A stretch of DNA of 64,000 nucleotides from NCBI RefSeq assembly GCF_037572775.1, contig NZ_JBBHKA010000001.1:2728001-2792000 (forward strand), in the 5' to 3' direction. The DNA is from Ramlibacter sp. PS4R-6 (GTDB lineage: Bacteria > Pseudomonadota > Gammaproteobacteria > Burkholderiales > Burkholderiaceae_C). The notes beneath the pieces were generated by a model that made no database searches, was not told where the DNA came from, and was given only the letters and a program-made list of their open reading frames with translations. The translations under genes and the position numbers were made by a program. Positions 8,088 through 23,188 of the stretch are shown here, one piece after another (positions within the stretch are counted from its first letter, which is position 1; every line of letters begins with the position of its first letter).

Positions 8088-10159
8088 CTACGCCGCTTCC
8101 GCCCTGCGCATCTTCGCCGGGTCGGACAGCATCGTCAGCAGCAGGTTCACGTCGGCCGGCTTGACCATGTGGAAGTCGAAGCCCGCCTGCACCGAGCGCG
8201 AGCGGCTCTCGGCCTCGCCGTAGCCCGTCAGCGCGATCAGCAGCGCGTCGCGCGACTGCGGCTGGCTGCGCAGGCGGTTGGCCACCTCGAAGCCGTTCAT
8301 GCCGGGCAGGCCGATGTCGAGCAGCACCACGTCGGGCCGGAAGTCCTCGGCGATCCTCAGCGCCGACATGCCCTCGTGCGCGGTCTTGACCTCGAAGCCT
8401 TCCATCTCCAGCAGCGTCATCAGCGTCTCGGCCGACGCCGCGAGGTCGTCCACAACCAGGATGCGCGCCGGCTTGTCGCGCGCCGCCGCGGGCCGCGCCA
8501 CGATGGGCGCGATGGTGGCCGATTGCGGGCGCTCCACGACGGTGGCCGGCAGGCGCACGATCACCTCGGTGCCCTTGCCGCTGCCGGCGCTGAAGGCCTC
8601 GACGCCGCCGCCATGCAGCTCCACCAGGTGCTTGACCAGCGTGAGGCCTATGCCCAGCCCGCCCTGAGAGCGGTCGAGCGACTGGTCACCCTGCGCGAAC
8701 AGGTCGAAGATGTGCGGCAGGAAGTCGGGCTCGATGCCCGCCCCCTCGTCCTTCACCGCGATGCGCACCTGGCCGTCGGCGTACGTGGCCGCGATCTCGA
8801 TCGCCGTTCCCGGCCCCGAGAACTTCGACGCGTTGTTGACCAGGTTCGACAGCACCTGCGACAGGCGCACCGCGTCGCCCTGGATCTCGATGGGCTCGTC
8901 GGGCAGGCGCAGCACCACCTCCTGCTCGCGCGCCTGCATGCGCGGCGCGGTGGCCTCGACCGCACGCTCCACGATCGATTCGAGCGAGAGCGGCTCGGGC
9001 CGCACGGTGACCTTGCCCTGCACGATGCGCGAGACGTCCAGCAGGTCGTCGATGAGGCGCGTCATGTGGTCGGCCTGCCGGCCGATCACGTCGCGCGCCC
9101 AGTGCATCGTTTCGACCGATACGTCGCCGGCCTGCATGATGTGGACGGCGTTGCGGATGGGGGCCAGCGGGTTGCGCAGCTCGTGCGCCAGCATGGCCAG
9201 GAACTCGTTCTTGCGCCGGTCGGCCTCCTGCACGGCCGTGTACAGGCGCGCGTTCTCCATCGCGATGCCCGCGCGGCTGCCAACCTCGCGCACCAGCGCG
9301 TTGCGCTGCGCGTCGAAGCTCTCGGCCGCGCCCAGGATCACCAGCGCGCCGCGCGGCTCGTCGCCGGCCATCAGCGGCGCGATGGCCGCACCGCGCGCGC
9401 CGTCTTTCCAGACGCGGAACTTCCGCGTGCGGATCGCCTGGTCGCATTCGGCTCGCAGCTGCGGGCTGAAGGCCTCGGTATCGTTGGCCTGGGCCGCGGG
9501 CTGCATCTCGAGCCGGCGCACGCCGCCTTCGCGGTCGGCCAGGCCCACGATGGCCCGGTCGCCGAGCACCGGCACGCACAGGTCCAGCACCGCGGCGATG
9601 GTGTCGTCGAGGTTCAGCGACCGCGACAGCACGCGGCTGGCTTCCGCGAGGTAGTCGGCCCGCGTGATCGCATCCTCCGCCGCCGCCCGCGCCGCCTCGG
9701 ACCGCGCGAGCGCCTCGCGGGCCGCAGCCTGGTGCTGCAGCTCGCGGTTCATGCGGAACAGCTCGACGAACACGCGCACCTTGGAGCGCAGCACGTCCGC
9801 CACCACCGGCGAAGGGATGTAGTCCACCGCGCCCAGCGCATAGCCCTGCGCCGCCTGCACCTCGTCGACGTAGGCCGTGATGAAGACGATGGGCGTCTGC
9901 GCCGACTTCTTGTACTGGCGGATCAGGCCGGCCGTCTCCAGCCCGTCGATGTCGGGCATGTTGACGTCCAGCAGGATCACCGCGAACTCCTGCTCCAGGA
10001 TGCGCGCGAGCGCCTCCTTGCCCGAGTTCGCGCTGACGACGTGCCCCAGGTCCTCGAGGATGGTGCGGAAGACGACGTGCTTTTCCGGCAGGTCGTCCAC
10101 GACCAGGATGCTGACCTGGTCTTCGGGGGTGGCGGTCGTGGGTTTTTCGGTCACATGCG

Positions 10160-10163
<4 letters not shown>
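8088..10163 (-). CDS. Soluble hybrid histidine kinase: REC - GAF - HisKA - HATPase - REC
   Basis: 691 aa from GTG 10163-10161, which overlaps the stop of the giant kinase upstream (GTGA), so translation is coupled. N-terminal receiver with phospho-Asp D66 (LLDVNMP); its usual KP is replaced by IPSP. A coiled linker leads to a GAF-like domain about 165-312, then HisKA with H327 ([11 protein letters not shown]), HATPase (VNNASKF N-box, GGLGIGL), and a C-terminal receiver from about 570 ([20 protein letters not shown]). No membrane helix. With the giant kinase it could form a multi-step phosphorelay. No DNA-binding output domain is encoded in the operon. Confidence 0.92.
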
Positions 10164-16762
<6,599 letters not shown>

Positions 16763-16886
16763 GCGTTCCCCCAATAGACGTACCTGCCTCAACTCGGCAA
16801 GAAGCGGGGGCGAGATTACTTCCTTGGCATGACCGCTACAACCGGTGCGAAATGTGGATGGCCCGCAAAGCCAATACTGGCGCGGG

Positions 16887-16929
16887 TTGTAGGAATGGGC
16901 TGACGGCGATAGCCATGCCCAACCTACAA
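16887..16929. promoter_or_regulatory. Imperfect inverted repeat upstream of the giant kinase
   Basis: TTGTAGG-aa-TGGGC (16887-16900) faces GCCCA-a-CCTACAA (16917-16929) across a 16-base loop. It lies in the 210 bp between the upstream gene's terminator and the kinase start at 16762. It may be a 5' leader hairpin or an operator. Its outer arm contains the TTCCTACA-type element discussed in the findings. Confidence 0.4.
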
Positions 16930-16972
16930 GTCAGTAGGCGTGTGCCATGAAACGAGATGTGAGCAGGAAAAC

Positions 16973-16998
16973 AAAAAAGGGACCCGTGGGTCCCTTTT
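16973..16998 (-). terminator. Rho-independent terminator of the LivK-type receptor gene
   Basis: Perfect 7-bp stem GGGACCC/GGGTCCC with a 2-base loop, flanked on the minus strand by AAAA and TTTTTT. It sits about 50 bp after the receptor stop codon and separates it from the kinase operon. The A/T flanks on both sides would allow bidirectional function. Confidence 0.8.
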
Positions 16999-17006
16999 CA
17001 GAAGGA

Positions 17007-17035
17007 CGAGGCTCGCGAAGCTGAGCCTCGTTTTT
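17007..17035 (+). terminator. Second hairpin after the LivK-type gene, with T-run on the plus strand
   Basis: 8-bp stem CGAGGCTC/GAGCCTCG with an 8-base loop, followed on the plus strand by TTTTT. No plus-strand gene lies immediately to the left, so it may block antisense transcription. It may instead be a 3'-end stem of the receptor mRNA, stacked before the terminator at 16973. Confidence 0.5.
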
Positions 17036-17045
17036 GCCCCTTTGC

Positions 17046-18173
17046 TCAGTTGATCGGGGCCTTCTTGCCGCCCTTGTACGAGTAGAGCGTCATGGCGGCG
17101 TTCTTCAGTTCGCCGTTGGGCTCGAACACGATCGTGCCCGTCACGCCCTTGTAGTTGGCCTTCTTCAGCTCGGGGATGTACTTCTTCGGGTCCGTGGAGC
17201 CGGCGCGGGTCATCGCGTCGACCAGCACGAACGTCGCGTCGTACGTGTAGGGGCTGTAGACCTGGAACTGGCCGGGGTACTTCTTGTCGTACTTGTCCTT
17301 CCAGGCCTTGCCGCCGGGCATCTTGTCGAGCGACGCACCGCCTTCGGCGCAAACCACGTTGTCCAGCAGCTTGCTCTTGCCCGAGAGCTCGATGATCTTC
17401 TCGGTGCAGATGCCGTCGCCGCCGAAGAACTTGGCGTTGGAGATGCCCAGCTGCTCCATCTGGCGCAGCATCGGGCCGCCCTGCGTGTCCATGCCGCCGA
17501 AGAAGATGGCGTCCGGGTTCTTGGACTTGATGGCCGTCAGGATGGCCATGAAGTCGGTGGCCTTGTCGTTCGTGAACTGGTTGTCCACGATCTCGATGCC
17601 CTTTTCCTTCGCGGTCTTCGCGAAGATCTCGGCGACGCCCTGGCCGTAGGCCGAGCGGTCGTCGATCACGGCGACCTTCTTGAGCTTGAGCTTGTCGGCC
17701 GCGTAGATGGCCAGGCCCGCGCCCAGCGCGTTGTCGTTCGCGATGATGCGGTACGTGGTGTTGTAGTTCGGCTTGGTCAGGTTCGGGTTGGTCGCCGCGC
17801 CCGTGACGTGCGGGATGCCGCAGTCGTTGTAGACCTTCGAGGCCGGGATCGTCGTGCCGGAATTCAGGTGGCCGACCACGCCGGCGACCTTGGCGTCGCA
17901 CAGCTTCTGGGCGGCGGCCGTGCCCTGCTTCGGGTCGGCGGCGTCGTCTTCGGCGGCGATTTCGACCTTGTACTTCTTGCCGCCGATCGTGACGCCCTTT
18001 GCGTTGAGGTCCTCGATGGCCATGCGGACGCCGTTCTCGTTGTCCTTGCCGTAGTGGGCCTGCGGGCCGGACATCGGGGCCACGTGGCCGATCTTCAGCA
18101 CTTCTTGCGCGGACGCAAAGCCCGCGACGGCGGCGATGGCCGCGGCCACCGTCAGCTTGTATTTCATTTGCAT
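17046..18173 (-). CDS. Branched-chain amino acid-type ABC transporter substrate-binding protein (LivK-like)
   Basis: 375 aa. GGAGG eight bases upstream supports ATG 18173 (MQMKYKL), with an alternative ATG two codons later. Signal peptide about 1-22 (LTVAAAIAAVAGFASAQ) with cleavage after ASA. The mature part is a type I periplasmic binding protein (VLKIGHVAPMSGPQAHYGKDN ... PHVTGAATNP ... AAEDDAADPKQG). It binds an amino acid or related ligand in the periplasm. The permease and ATPase genes are not in this window, so it is an orphan receptor. It has its own terminators and a 144-bp upstream gap. Confidence 0.9.
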   Translation of the reverse strand: MQMKYKLTVAAAIAAVAGFASAQEVLKIGHVAPMSGPQAHYGKDNENGVRMAIEDLNAKGVTIGGKKYKVEIAAEDDAADPKQGTAAAQKLCDAKVAGVVGHLNSGTTIPASKVYNDCGIPHVTGAATNPNLTKPNYNTTYRIIANDNALGAGLAIYAADKLKLKKVAVIDDRSAYGQGVAEIFAKTAKEKGIEIVDNQFTNDKATDFMAILTAIKSKNPDAIFFGGMDTQGGPMLRQMEQLGISNAKFFGGDGICTEKIIELSGKSKLLDNVVCAEGGASLDKMPGGKAWKDKYDKKYPGQFQVYSPYTYDATFVLVDAMTRAGSTDPKKYIPELKKANYKGVTGTIVFEPNGELKNAAMTLYSYKGGKKAPIN

Positions 18174-18317
18174 AGGGGGAACCTCCAGGGTAGGGATAAA
18201 GGTTGAGAACCTCGTGGGCTCAACGGGCGCGAACATATCGCAATTTCCGCACCCGGGCCATAGGGGAAACGCCTTCGCCCGCGCTTTCGATGAACGGGAT
18301 AACCCCAACCCGCCGCG

Positions 18318-18620
18318 TCACTTGCGCGTCTTGTGCGGCGGCGACAGTTCCTCGGCGAACGCCTGCGAAACCGCCTCGCGCACCACCAGCTCGATCTCCT
18401 CGCGCAGGATGGGGCCGAGCGCCCGCGTCTGTTCGAGCACGGTGGCCGCGATCGCCTCGCGCAGGCGCCTTTCCAGCGCCATGTCCACGCGCTGCATCAC
18501 GCGCTGCACCAGCTGCTCCTGCGTCAGGCCGCCTTCGGCTTTCGATGCGCCCGAGGCCACGCCGCTGCGCACGACCTCGGTGAGCGTCGGCACGAACTTG
18601 GGCGGGGTGCGGGCGGCCAT
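18318..18620 (-). CDS. Small conserved-looking hypothetical protein (100 aa), third gene of the pepA-holC operon
   Basis: ATG 18620 overlaps the holC stop (TGATG), so it is co-translated. Predicted mainly helical, without membrane segments: LTQEQLVQRVMQRVDMALERRLREAIAATVL and later LREEIELVVREAVSQAF, with heptad-like spacing suggesting a coiled coil. I cannot name a family. Its place behind holC suggests it is a lineage-specific companion; any role in replication would be guesswork. Confidence 0.75.
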   Translation of the reverse strand: MAARTPPKFVPTLTEVVRSGVASGASKAEGGLTQEQLVQRVMQRVDMALERRLREAIAATVLEQTRALGPILREEIELVVREAVSQAFAEELSPPHKTRK

Positions 18621-19051
18621 CAGCCCTCCTGCGCCTCGAGGTCCTTGCGCTGGATCTCGTAGCCGCGACTCTTGTAGTGCTGCCAACGGCCGCGCGCGCC
18701 CTGGCGGTCGGCCTCGTCGGGCGTCACCACCTCGATCAGGCGCTCGAAGCGCTCGAAACCCTCGGGCACCTCCGCGCCGAGGTTGACCAGCACATCGTGG
18801 TGCGGCGCCCCGCGCGGCGAATCGCACAGCACGATGGGCGATGCCTCGAGCACTTCGGCGGGCGCCCCGGAGAAGCAGTGCGGCACGAACTCGAGGGGCT
18901 CGAACGTCCACAGCACGCGATCCAGCTCGCGCAGCAGCTCGGGCTCCGCAGTCACCGCCACCTTCGCACGCTGCAGCGCCGCCCGGCGCAGCATCGTGCA
19001 GGCGTAGCCCAGTTTGTCGGGCGCGTTGAAGCGGAACTCGACGCTGGTCAC
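18620..19051 (-). CDS. holC: DNA polymerase III chi subunit
   Basis: 143 aa, start GTG 19051-19049 overlapping the pepA stop (GTGA). Begins TSVEFRFNAPDKLGYACTML, and contains ALQRAKVAVTAEP, FVPHCF, SPIVLCDS and RFERLIEVV, the pattern of HolC. Chi links the clamp loader, through psi, to SSB at the replication fork. The pepA-holC order is classical in proteobacteria, which supports the call. Length matches the family (about 140-150 aa). Confidence 0.92.
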   Translation of the reverse strand: MTSVEFRFNAPDKLGYACTMLRRAALQRAKVAVTAEPELLRELDRVLWTFEPLEFVPHCFSGAPAEVLEASPIVLCDSPRGAPHHDVLVNLGAEVPEGFERFERLIEVVTPDEADRQGARGRWQHYKSRGYEIQRKDLEAQEG

Positions 19052-20538
19052 CGGGCCTTCGCGCCCTTGGCCTTGGCGGCCTTCGCCGGCGCGGCGGCGC
19101 CGTTCTGTCGGGCCAGCAGGAACTGGAACAGCAGGCCGACGGGGCGGCCGGTGGAGCCCTTCTGCGGCCCGCTCTTCGAAGCCGGGCCCGCGACGTCCAG
19201 GTGCGCCCAGCGGTACTTGGACGTGAAGCGCTGCAGGAACTTGGCGGCGGTGATCGCGCCGCCCCAGCGCGGGCCGACGTTGGCGACGTCCGCGAAATTG
19301 GTCTTCAGGCCGTCCGCGTATTCGTCGTCCAGCGGCATGCGCCACGCGAGGTCGTTCGCGGCCTCGCCGGCCGCGAGCAGTTCCTGCGCCAGCGCATCGT
19401 CGGGCGAGAACAGGCCGCTGCGCACGAAGCCCAGCGCCACCACGCAGGCGCCGGTGAGCGTGGCGATGTCCACCACGGCGCCCGGCTTGAAGCGCTCGGC
19501 ATAGGCCAGCGCATCGCACAGGATCAGGCGGCCTTCGGCGTCGGTGTTCAGGATTTCCACCGTCTGGCCATTCATGGTCTTGACGATGTCGCCCGGCTTG
19601 ACGGCGCGGCCGTCGGGCAGGTTCTCGCACGAGGGGATCAGGCCCACGACGTTGATCGCCGGCTTGGCTTCGCCGAGCGCGCGGAAGGTGCCCAGCACGC
19701 TGCCCGCGCCGCTCATGTCGAACTTCATCTCGTCCATGTCGGGCGCCGGCTTGATCGAGATGCCACCGGAGTCGAACGTGATGCCCTTGCCGACGAGGAC
19801 CACCGGCGCCTCGTTCGCGGCGCCGCCCCTGTATTCGAGCACGATGAAGCGCGCCGGCTCCTCCGAGCCCTGCGCCACGGCCATGAAGGCGCCCATGCCG
19901 AGCTTGGCGATCTCCTTCGGGCCGAGCACTTCGCAGCGGAAGCCGTAGGTGCGGGCGAGGCCCTTGGCCTCTTCGCCCAGGCGCGTGGGCGTGGCGAGGT
20001 TGGGCGGCAAGTTGCCCAGCTCGCGCGCGAACTCGATGCCCGCGGCGGTCGCGCGCGCCAGCTCAAACGCGCCCTTCGACGCGGCCGCATTGCCCACCGC
20101 GATGGTGATGCGCTCGAGCTCGCGGCCTTCGGGCTTGGATTTCGTGGCGACGTAGACGTAGCTGGCTTCGGCCGTGCCGGCCACTGCGGCGCGCACGTGG
20201 TCGTCGCCGGCGCCGCTGGGCAGCACGACGACGAGGCGCTTGGCGCCCGCGGACTTCAGCGACGACACGGCCGACCCGATCGCGGCCTGGACGCGGCGCG
20301 GCGAGCCGTCGCCGGCGCTCGCGAGCACCACGCGTTTCGCGCCGACCCCGGCAGGGCGATACGCCTGCAGCAGCTTGCCGGGCTTGGTGTCCAGGTCGCC
20401 GGCCTTCACGGCTTCGGCGGCCAGGCGCGACAACGGGTCGCGGCCGGGCTTGAAGCCTTCGGCGATCACGAACACGAGCGCATCGCACTTCTCGCGAGCC
20501 GCGCCCGCGGCGTCCAGGGTCTTGAGTTGGAAGTCCAT
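19048..20538 (-). CDS. pepA: Leucyl aminopeptidase (cytosol aminopeptidase, M17)
   Basis: 496 aa. The M17 catalytic domain shows GKGITFDSGGISIKP (K251, D256, K263), the FDMSGAGSV segment with D274 and the signature NTDAEGRL (331-338), which supply the two-zinc site and catalytic residues. It cleaves N-terminal residues from peptides as a cytoplasmic hexamer. First gene of the pepA-holC-hypothetical operon and divergent from lptF with only 44 bp between start codons, so the promoters face each other as in many proteobacteria. Confidence 0.96.
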   Translation of the reverse strand: MDFQLKTLDAAGAAREKCDALVFVIAEGFKPGRDPLSRLAAEAVKAGDLDTKPGKLLQAYRPAGVGAKRVVLASAGDGSPRRVQAAIGSAVSSLKSAGAKRLVVVLPSGAGDDHVRAAVAGTAEASYVYVATKSKPEGRELERITIAVGNAAASKGAFELARATAAGIEFARELGNLPPNLATPTRLGEEAKGLARTYGFRCEVLGPKEIAKLGMGAFMAVAQGSEEPARFIVLEYRGGAANEAPVVLVGKGITFDSGGISIKPAPDMDEMKFDMSGAGSVLGTFRALGEAKPAINVVGLIPSCENLPDGRAVKPGDIVKTMNGQTVEILNTDAEGRLILCDALAYAERFKPGAVVDIATLTGACVVALGFVRSGLFSPDDALAQELLAAGEAANDLAWRMPLDDEYADGLKTNFADVANVGPRWGGAITAAKFLQRFTSKYRWAHLDVAGPASKSGPQKGSTGRPVGLLFQFLLARQNGAAAPAKAAKAKGAKAR

Positions 20539-20582
20539 AATCTGAGGGATCTGTTCTGCTGTGTAAGGTTTTTGCCGCGCCG

Positions 20583-21689
20583 ATGTTATTCCATTCGTCC
20601 TTGCGCAAGGAACTGGCCCGCAGTTTCGGGGCGACGCTGGTCGTGCTCGTGACCATCGTGATGACGATGACGCTGGTGCGCACGCTGAGCCTCGCCACCA
20701 AGGGCACCGTGAACCCCGAGGACATCCTCATGGTCATGGGCTACACGGTGCTGGGCTACCTGCCGCCGATCCTCACGCTGTCGCTCTTCATCGCCATCGT
20801 CGGCACGCTTTCGCGCATGTACCGCGACAGCGAGACGGTGATCTGGTTCGGCGCGGGCCGCGGCCTGTCGGCGCTGCTCGCGCCGCTGTTCCGCTTCGCC
20901 TGGCCGATCCTGCTGGTGGTCGCGGCGCTGGCCCTGGTCATCTGGCCCTGGGCCAATTCGCAGACCCAGGAGCTGAAGGAGCGCTACGGCAAGCGCGGCG
21001 ACCTCGAGCGCGTCGCGCCGGGGCAGTTCCAGGAATCGGCCAGCGGCACGCGCGTGTTCTTCCTGGACAAGGACACGCCGGACAACAAGTCGGGCAAGAA
21101 CATCTTCATCGCCACCAACGAGCACGGCAAGGAGTCCGTCACCGCCGCGCGCAGCGGCCGCATCGTCGAGATCGGCCAGGGGCAGTTCCTGCTGCTGGGC
21201 AACGGCCAGCGCATGGAGACGCCGACGAAGGGCCCCAAGGAAATCCGCGTGAGCGAGTTCGACGAGTACGCGGCGCGCGTGGGTGGCCCGCAACTGGCAT
21301 CGCGCGATTCCGCGCCGGCCAAGACGCGGTCGACGCTCACGCTGGTGATGGAGCCGACGCCGGTGAACCTGGGCGAGCTCGGCTGGCGGCTGGGCCTGGC
21401 GCTGGCGGCGTTCAACTTCGTGGTGATCGCCGTCATCGTGTCCAACGTGAACCCGCGCGCGGGCCGCAGCGGCAACCTGGTGTTCGCCCTGTTCGCCTTC
21501 GTCATCTACTACAACCTCCTGAACATCGGCCAGAGCTGGGTGACCACGGGGCGCGCGAGCTTCGCGGGTTTCATGCTGGCCCTGCACGGTGGGGTGTTCC
21601 TGCTGTCGGCGCTGTGGCTCGCCAAGCAGCACAACAACTGGACCCTGCTGCGGTTCGCCCGCCGCGCGAAAGAGGCCGAGCCCGCGTGA
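20583..21689 (+). CDS. lptF: LPS export ABC transporter permease LptF
   Basis: 368 aa. Starts LFHSSLRKELARSFGATLVV; helices near 15-35, 50-75 and 97-120, a periplasmic beta-jellyroll region (about 130-260), then three C-terminal helices. The size and layout of LptF. With LptG and LptB it extracts lipopolysaccharide from the inner membrane into the Lpt bridge. Divergent from pepA, as is common. Overlaps lptG by four bases (GTGA). Confidence 0.95.
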   Translation: MLFHSSLRKELARSFGATLVVLVTIVMTMTLVRTLSLATKGTVNPEDILMVMGYTVLGYLPPILTLSLFIAIVGTLSRMYRDSETVIWFGAGRGLSALLAPLFRFAWPILLVVAALALVIWPWANSQTQELKERYGKRGDLERVAPGQFQESASGTRVFFLDKDTPDNKSGKNIFIATNEHGKESVTAARSGRIVEIGQGQFLLLGNGQRMETPTKGPKEIRVSEFDEYAARVGGPQLASRDSAPAKTRSTLTLVMEPTPVNLGELGWRLGLALAAFNFVVIAVIVSNVNPRAGRSGNLVFALFAFVIYYNLLNIGQSWVTTGRASFAGFMLALHGGVFLLSALWLAKQHNNWTLLRFARRAKEAEPA

Positions 21690-22789
21690 AGACCATCCGC
21701 CGCCTGATCTACCGCGAGGTGATCGCCGCCGTCCTGTTCGTGACCGTGGGCTTCCTCGCGCTGTTCTTCTTCTTCGACCTGGTCGACGAGCTGCCCAACG
21801 TGGGGCGCGGCATGACCGGCTACCGCCTGACGCAGGCGTTCATGTACGTGGCGCTGATGGTGCCCAGCCACCTGTACGAGCTGCTGCCCATCGCGGTGCT
21901 GATCGGGACGATCTTCGTGATGGCGCGGCTGGCGCAAAGCTCGGAATACACCATCCTGCGCACCAGCGGGCTGGGGCCGTGGCGCGCGATGCGCACCCTG
22001 CTGTTCCTCGGCCTGGCCTTCGCGGCCGCCACGTTCGCAGCGGGCGACTACCTGGCGCCGGCGGCCGATCGCACGGCGCAGCTGCTCAAGGCGCGGCTGG
22101 AGGGCCGCATCAGCGTCGGGCAGACGGGCGCGTGGCTGAAGGAGCGGCAGTCCTTCCACACCTACAACGTCAACGTCGGCTCGCTCTCGCCCGACGGCGA
22201 CATGCAGTCCATCCGCATCTACGAAGCCGACGCGAAGGGCTACCTCGTGTCCATCACGCAGGCCGCGCGCGGCCGCTTCGCCGACGACGGCTCGTGGGTG
22301 CTGGAGAACGCCGAGCGCAGCGAGTTCTCCAGCGCCGGCCCCGACACGCCCAAGGTCGACCGCGTGCGCATGCCCAGCTACCGCTGGCCCACCGAGATCA
22401 CGCAGGAGATGGTGTCGGTGGCGCTGCTCAAGCCCGAGCGCATGGGCACGCTGGACCTGTTCCAGTACATCCGCCACCTCGAGGCCAACGGGCAGACCTC
22501 GCAGCGCTACGAGATCGAGTTCTGGCGCAAGGTGTTCTACCCCCTCAGCTGCACGGTGATGGTGGTGCTGGCCCTGCCCTTCGCCTACCTGCACTTCCGC
22601 TCGGGCGGGATCACGGGCTACGTCTTCGGCGGCGTGCTGCTGGGAATCAGCTTCTTCCTCCTGAACAACGTCTTCGGCTACATCGGCAACCTGCAGAACT
22701 GGCGGCCCTGGCTGACCGCAGCCGCGCCGGCGGTGATCTACACGATGTTCTCGCTGGGGGCCTTCGGCTGGCTGGTGCTGCGACGATGA
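21686..22789 (+). CDS. lptG: LPS export ABC transporter permease LptG
   Basis: 367 aa from GTG 21686 overlapping the lptF stop. Begins KTIRRLIYREVIAAVLFVTV, with the first helices followed by PSHLYELLPIAVLIGTIFVM, the periplasmic jellyroll domain, and three C-terminal helices. Forms the membrane part of LptB2FG with LptF. The stop overlaps the start of the next gene (ATGA), so the chelatase-like gene is translated from the same mRNA. Confidence 0.95.
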   Translation: MKTIRRLIYREVIAAVLFVTVGFLALFFFFDLVDELPNVGRGMTGYRLTQAFMYVALMVPSHLYELLPIAVLIGTIFVMARLAQSSEYTILRTSGLGPWRAMRTLLFLGLAFAAATFAAGDYLAPAADRTAQLLKARLEGRISVGQTGAWLKERQSFHTYNVNVGSLSPDGDMQSIRIYEADAKGYLVSITQAARGRFADDGSWVLENAERSEFSSAGPDTPKVDRVRMPSYRWPTEITQEMVSVALLKPERMGTLDLFQYIRHLEANGQTSQRYEIEFWRKVFYPLSCTVMVVLALPFAYLHFRSGGITGYVFGGVLLGISFFLLNNVFGYIGNLQNWRPWLTAAAPAVIYTMFSLGAFGWLVLRR

Positions 22790-23145
22790 AGCGCGCGATC
22801 GTGCTCTTCGGCCATGGCTCGCGCGACCCGCAATGGCGCGAGCCGATGGACGCGGTGGCGCGCCGCATCCGCGCCCGCGTCACCGAGGTCGAGGTGCGCT
22901 GCGCCTTCCTCGAACTCGATTCGCCCCACCTGCCGGCGGTCGCGGCCGAACTCGCGGGCGCCGGCATCGATGCGATCCGCGTCGTCCCGATGTTCCTGGG
23001 CGCCGGGCGCCATGCCCGCGAAGATCTGCCCCGCCTCGTCGAAGAGTGCCGGCGTGCCCACCCCACCGTGGCGTTCGACCTGCGGCCGTCCGTGGGCGAA
23101 AACGCGAAGGTGCTGGACTTGCTGGCCCAAACGGCGCTGGAATAA
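22786..23145 (+). CDS. CbiX/SirB-type single-domain sirohydrochlorin chelatase-like protein
   Basis: 119 aa, start ATG 22786 overlapping the lptG stop. Begins KRAIVLFGHGSRDPQWREP, the chelatase motif whose His binds metal; VVPMFLGAGRHAREDLP supplies the second His region. Small CbiX proteins act as homodimers and insert Fe or Co into sirohydrochlorin. The next gene is cysB, the regulator of sulfur assimilation, and the sulfate importer lies 13 kb away. Siroheme for sulfite reductase is therefore the likely product (inference). Cobalt insertion cannot be excluded. Confidence 0.88.
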   Translation: MKRAIVLFGHGSRDPQWREPMDAVARRIRARVTEVEVRCAFLELDSPHLPAVAAELAGAGIDAIRVVPMFLGAGRHAREDLPRLVEECRRAHPTVAFDLRPSVGENAKVLDLLAQTALE

Positions 23146-23155
23146 GAAGCTCGTG

Positions 23156-23184
23156 CATAATGAATTTCTTCCTTAGAAGAAATT
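23156..23184 (+). promoter_or_regulatory. cysB promoter region with perfect 9-bp inverted repeat (possible autoregulatory operator)
   Basis: CATAAT at 23156-23161 preceded by TG looks like an extended -10. Directly after it, AATTTCTTC (23163-23171) and GAAGAAATT (23176-23184) form a perfect inverted repeat with a 4-base gap, ending four bases before the cysB ATG. The tract is strikingly AT-rich for this genome. An operator across the start site would suit the negative autoregulation known for cysB. A leader hairpin occluding the ribosome site is the alternative. Confidence 0.6.
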
Positions 23185-23188
23185 TGGC

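Noticed and set aside
18174..18308. Extended N-terminus of the LivK-type receptor
   Set aside because: The extra 45 residues are not signal-like, whereas ATG 18173 has GGAGG at the right distance and gives a perfect signal peptide.
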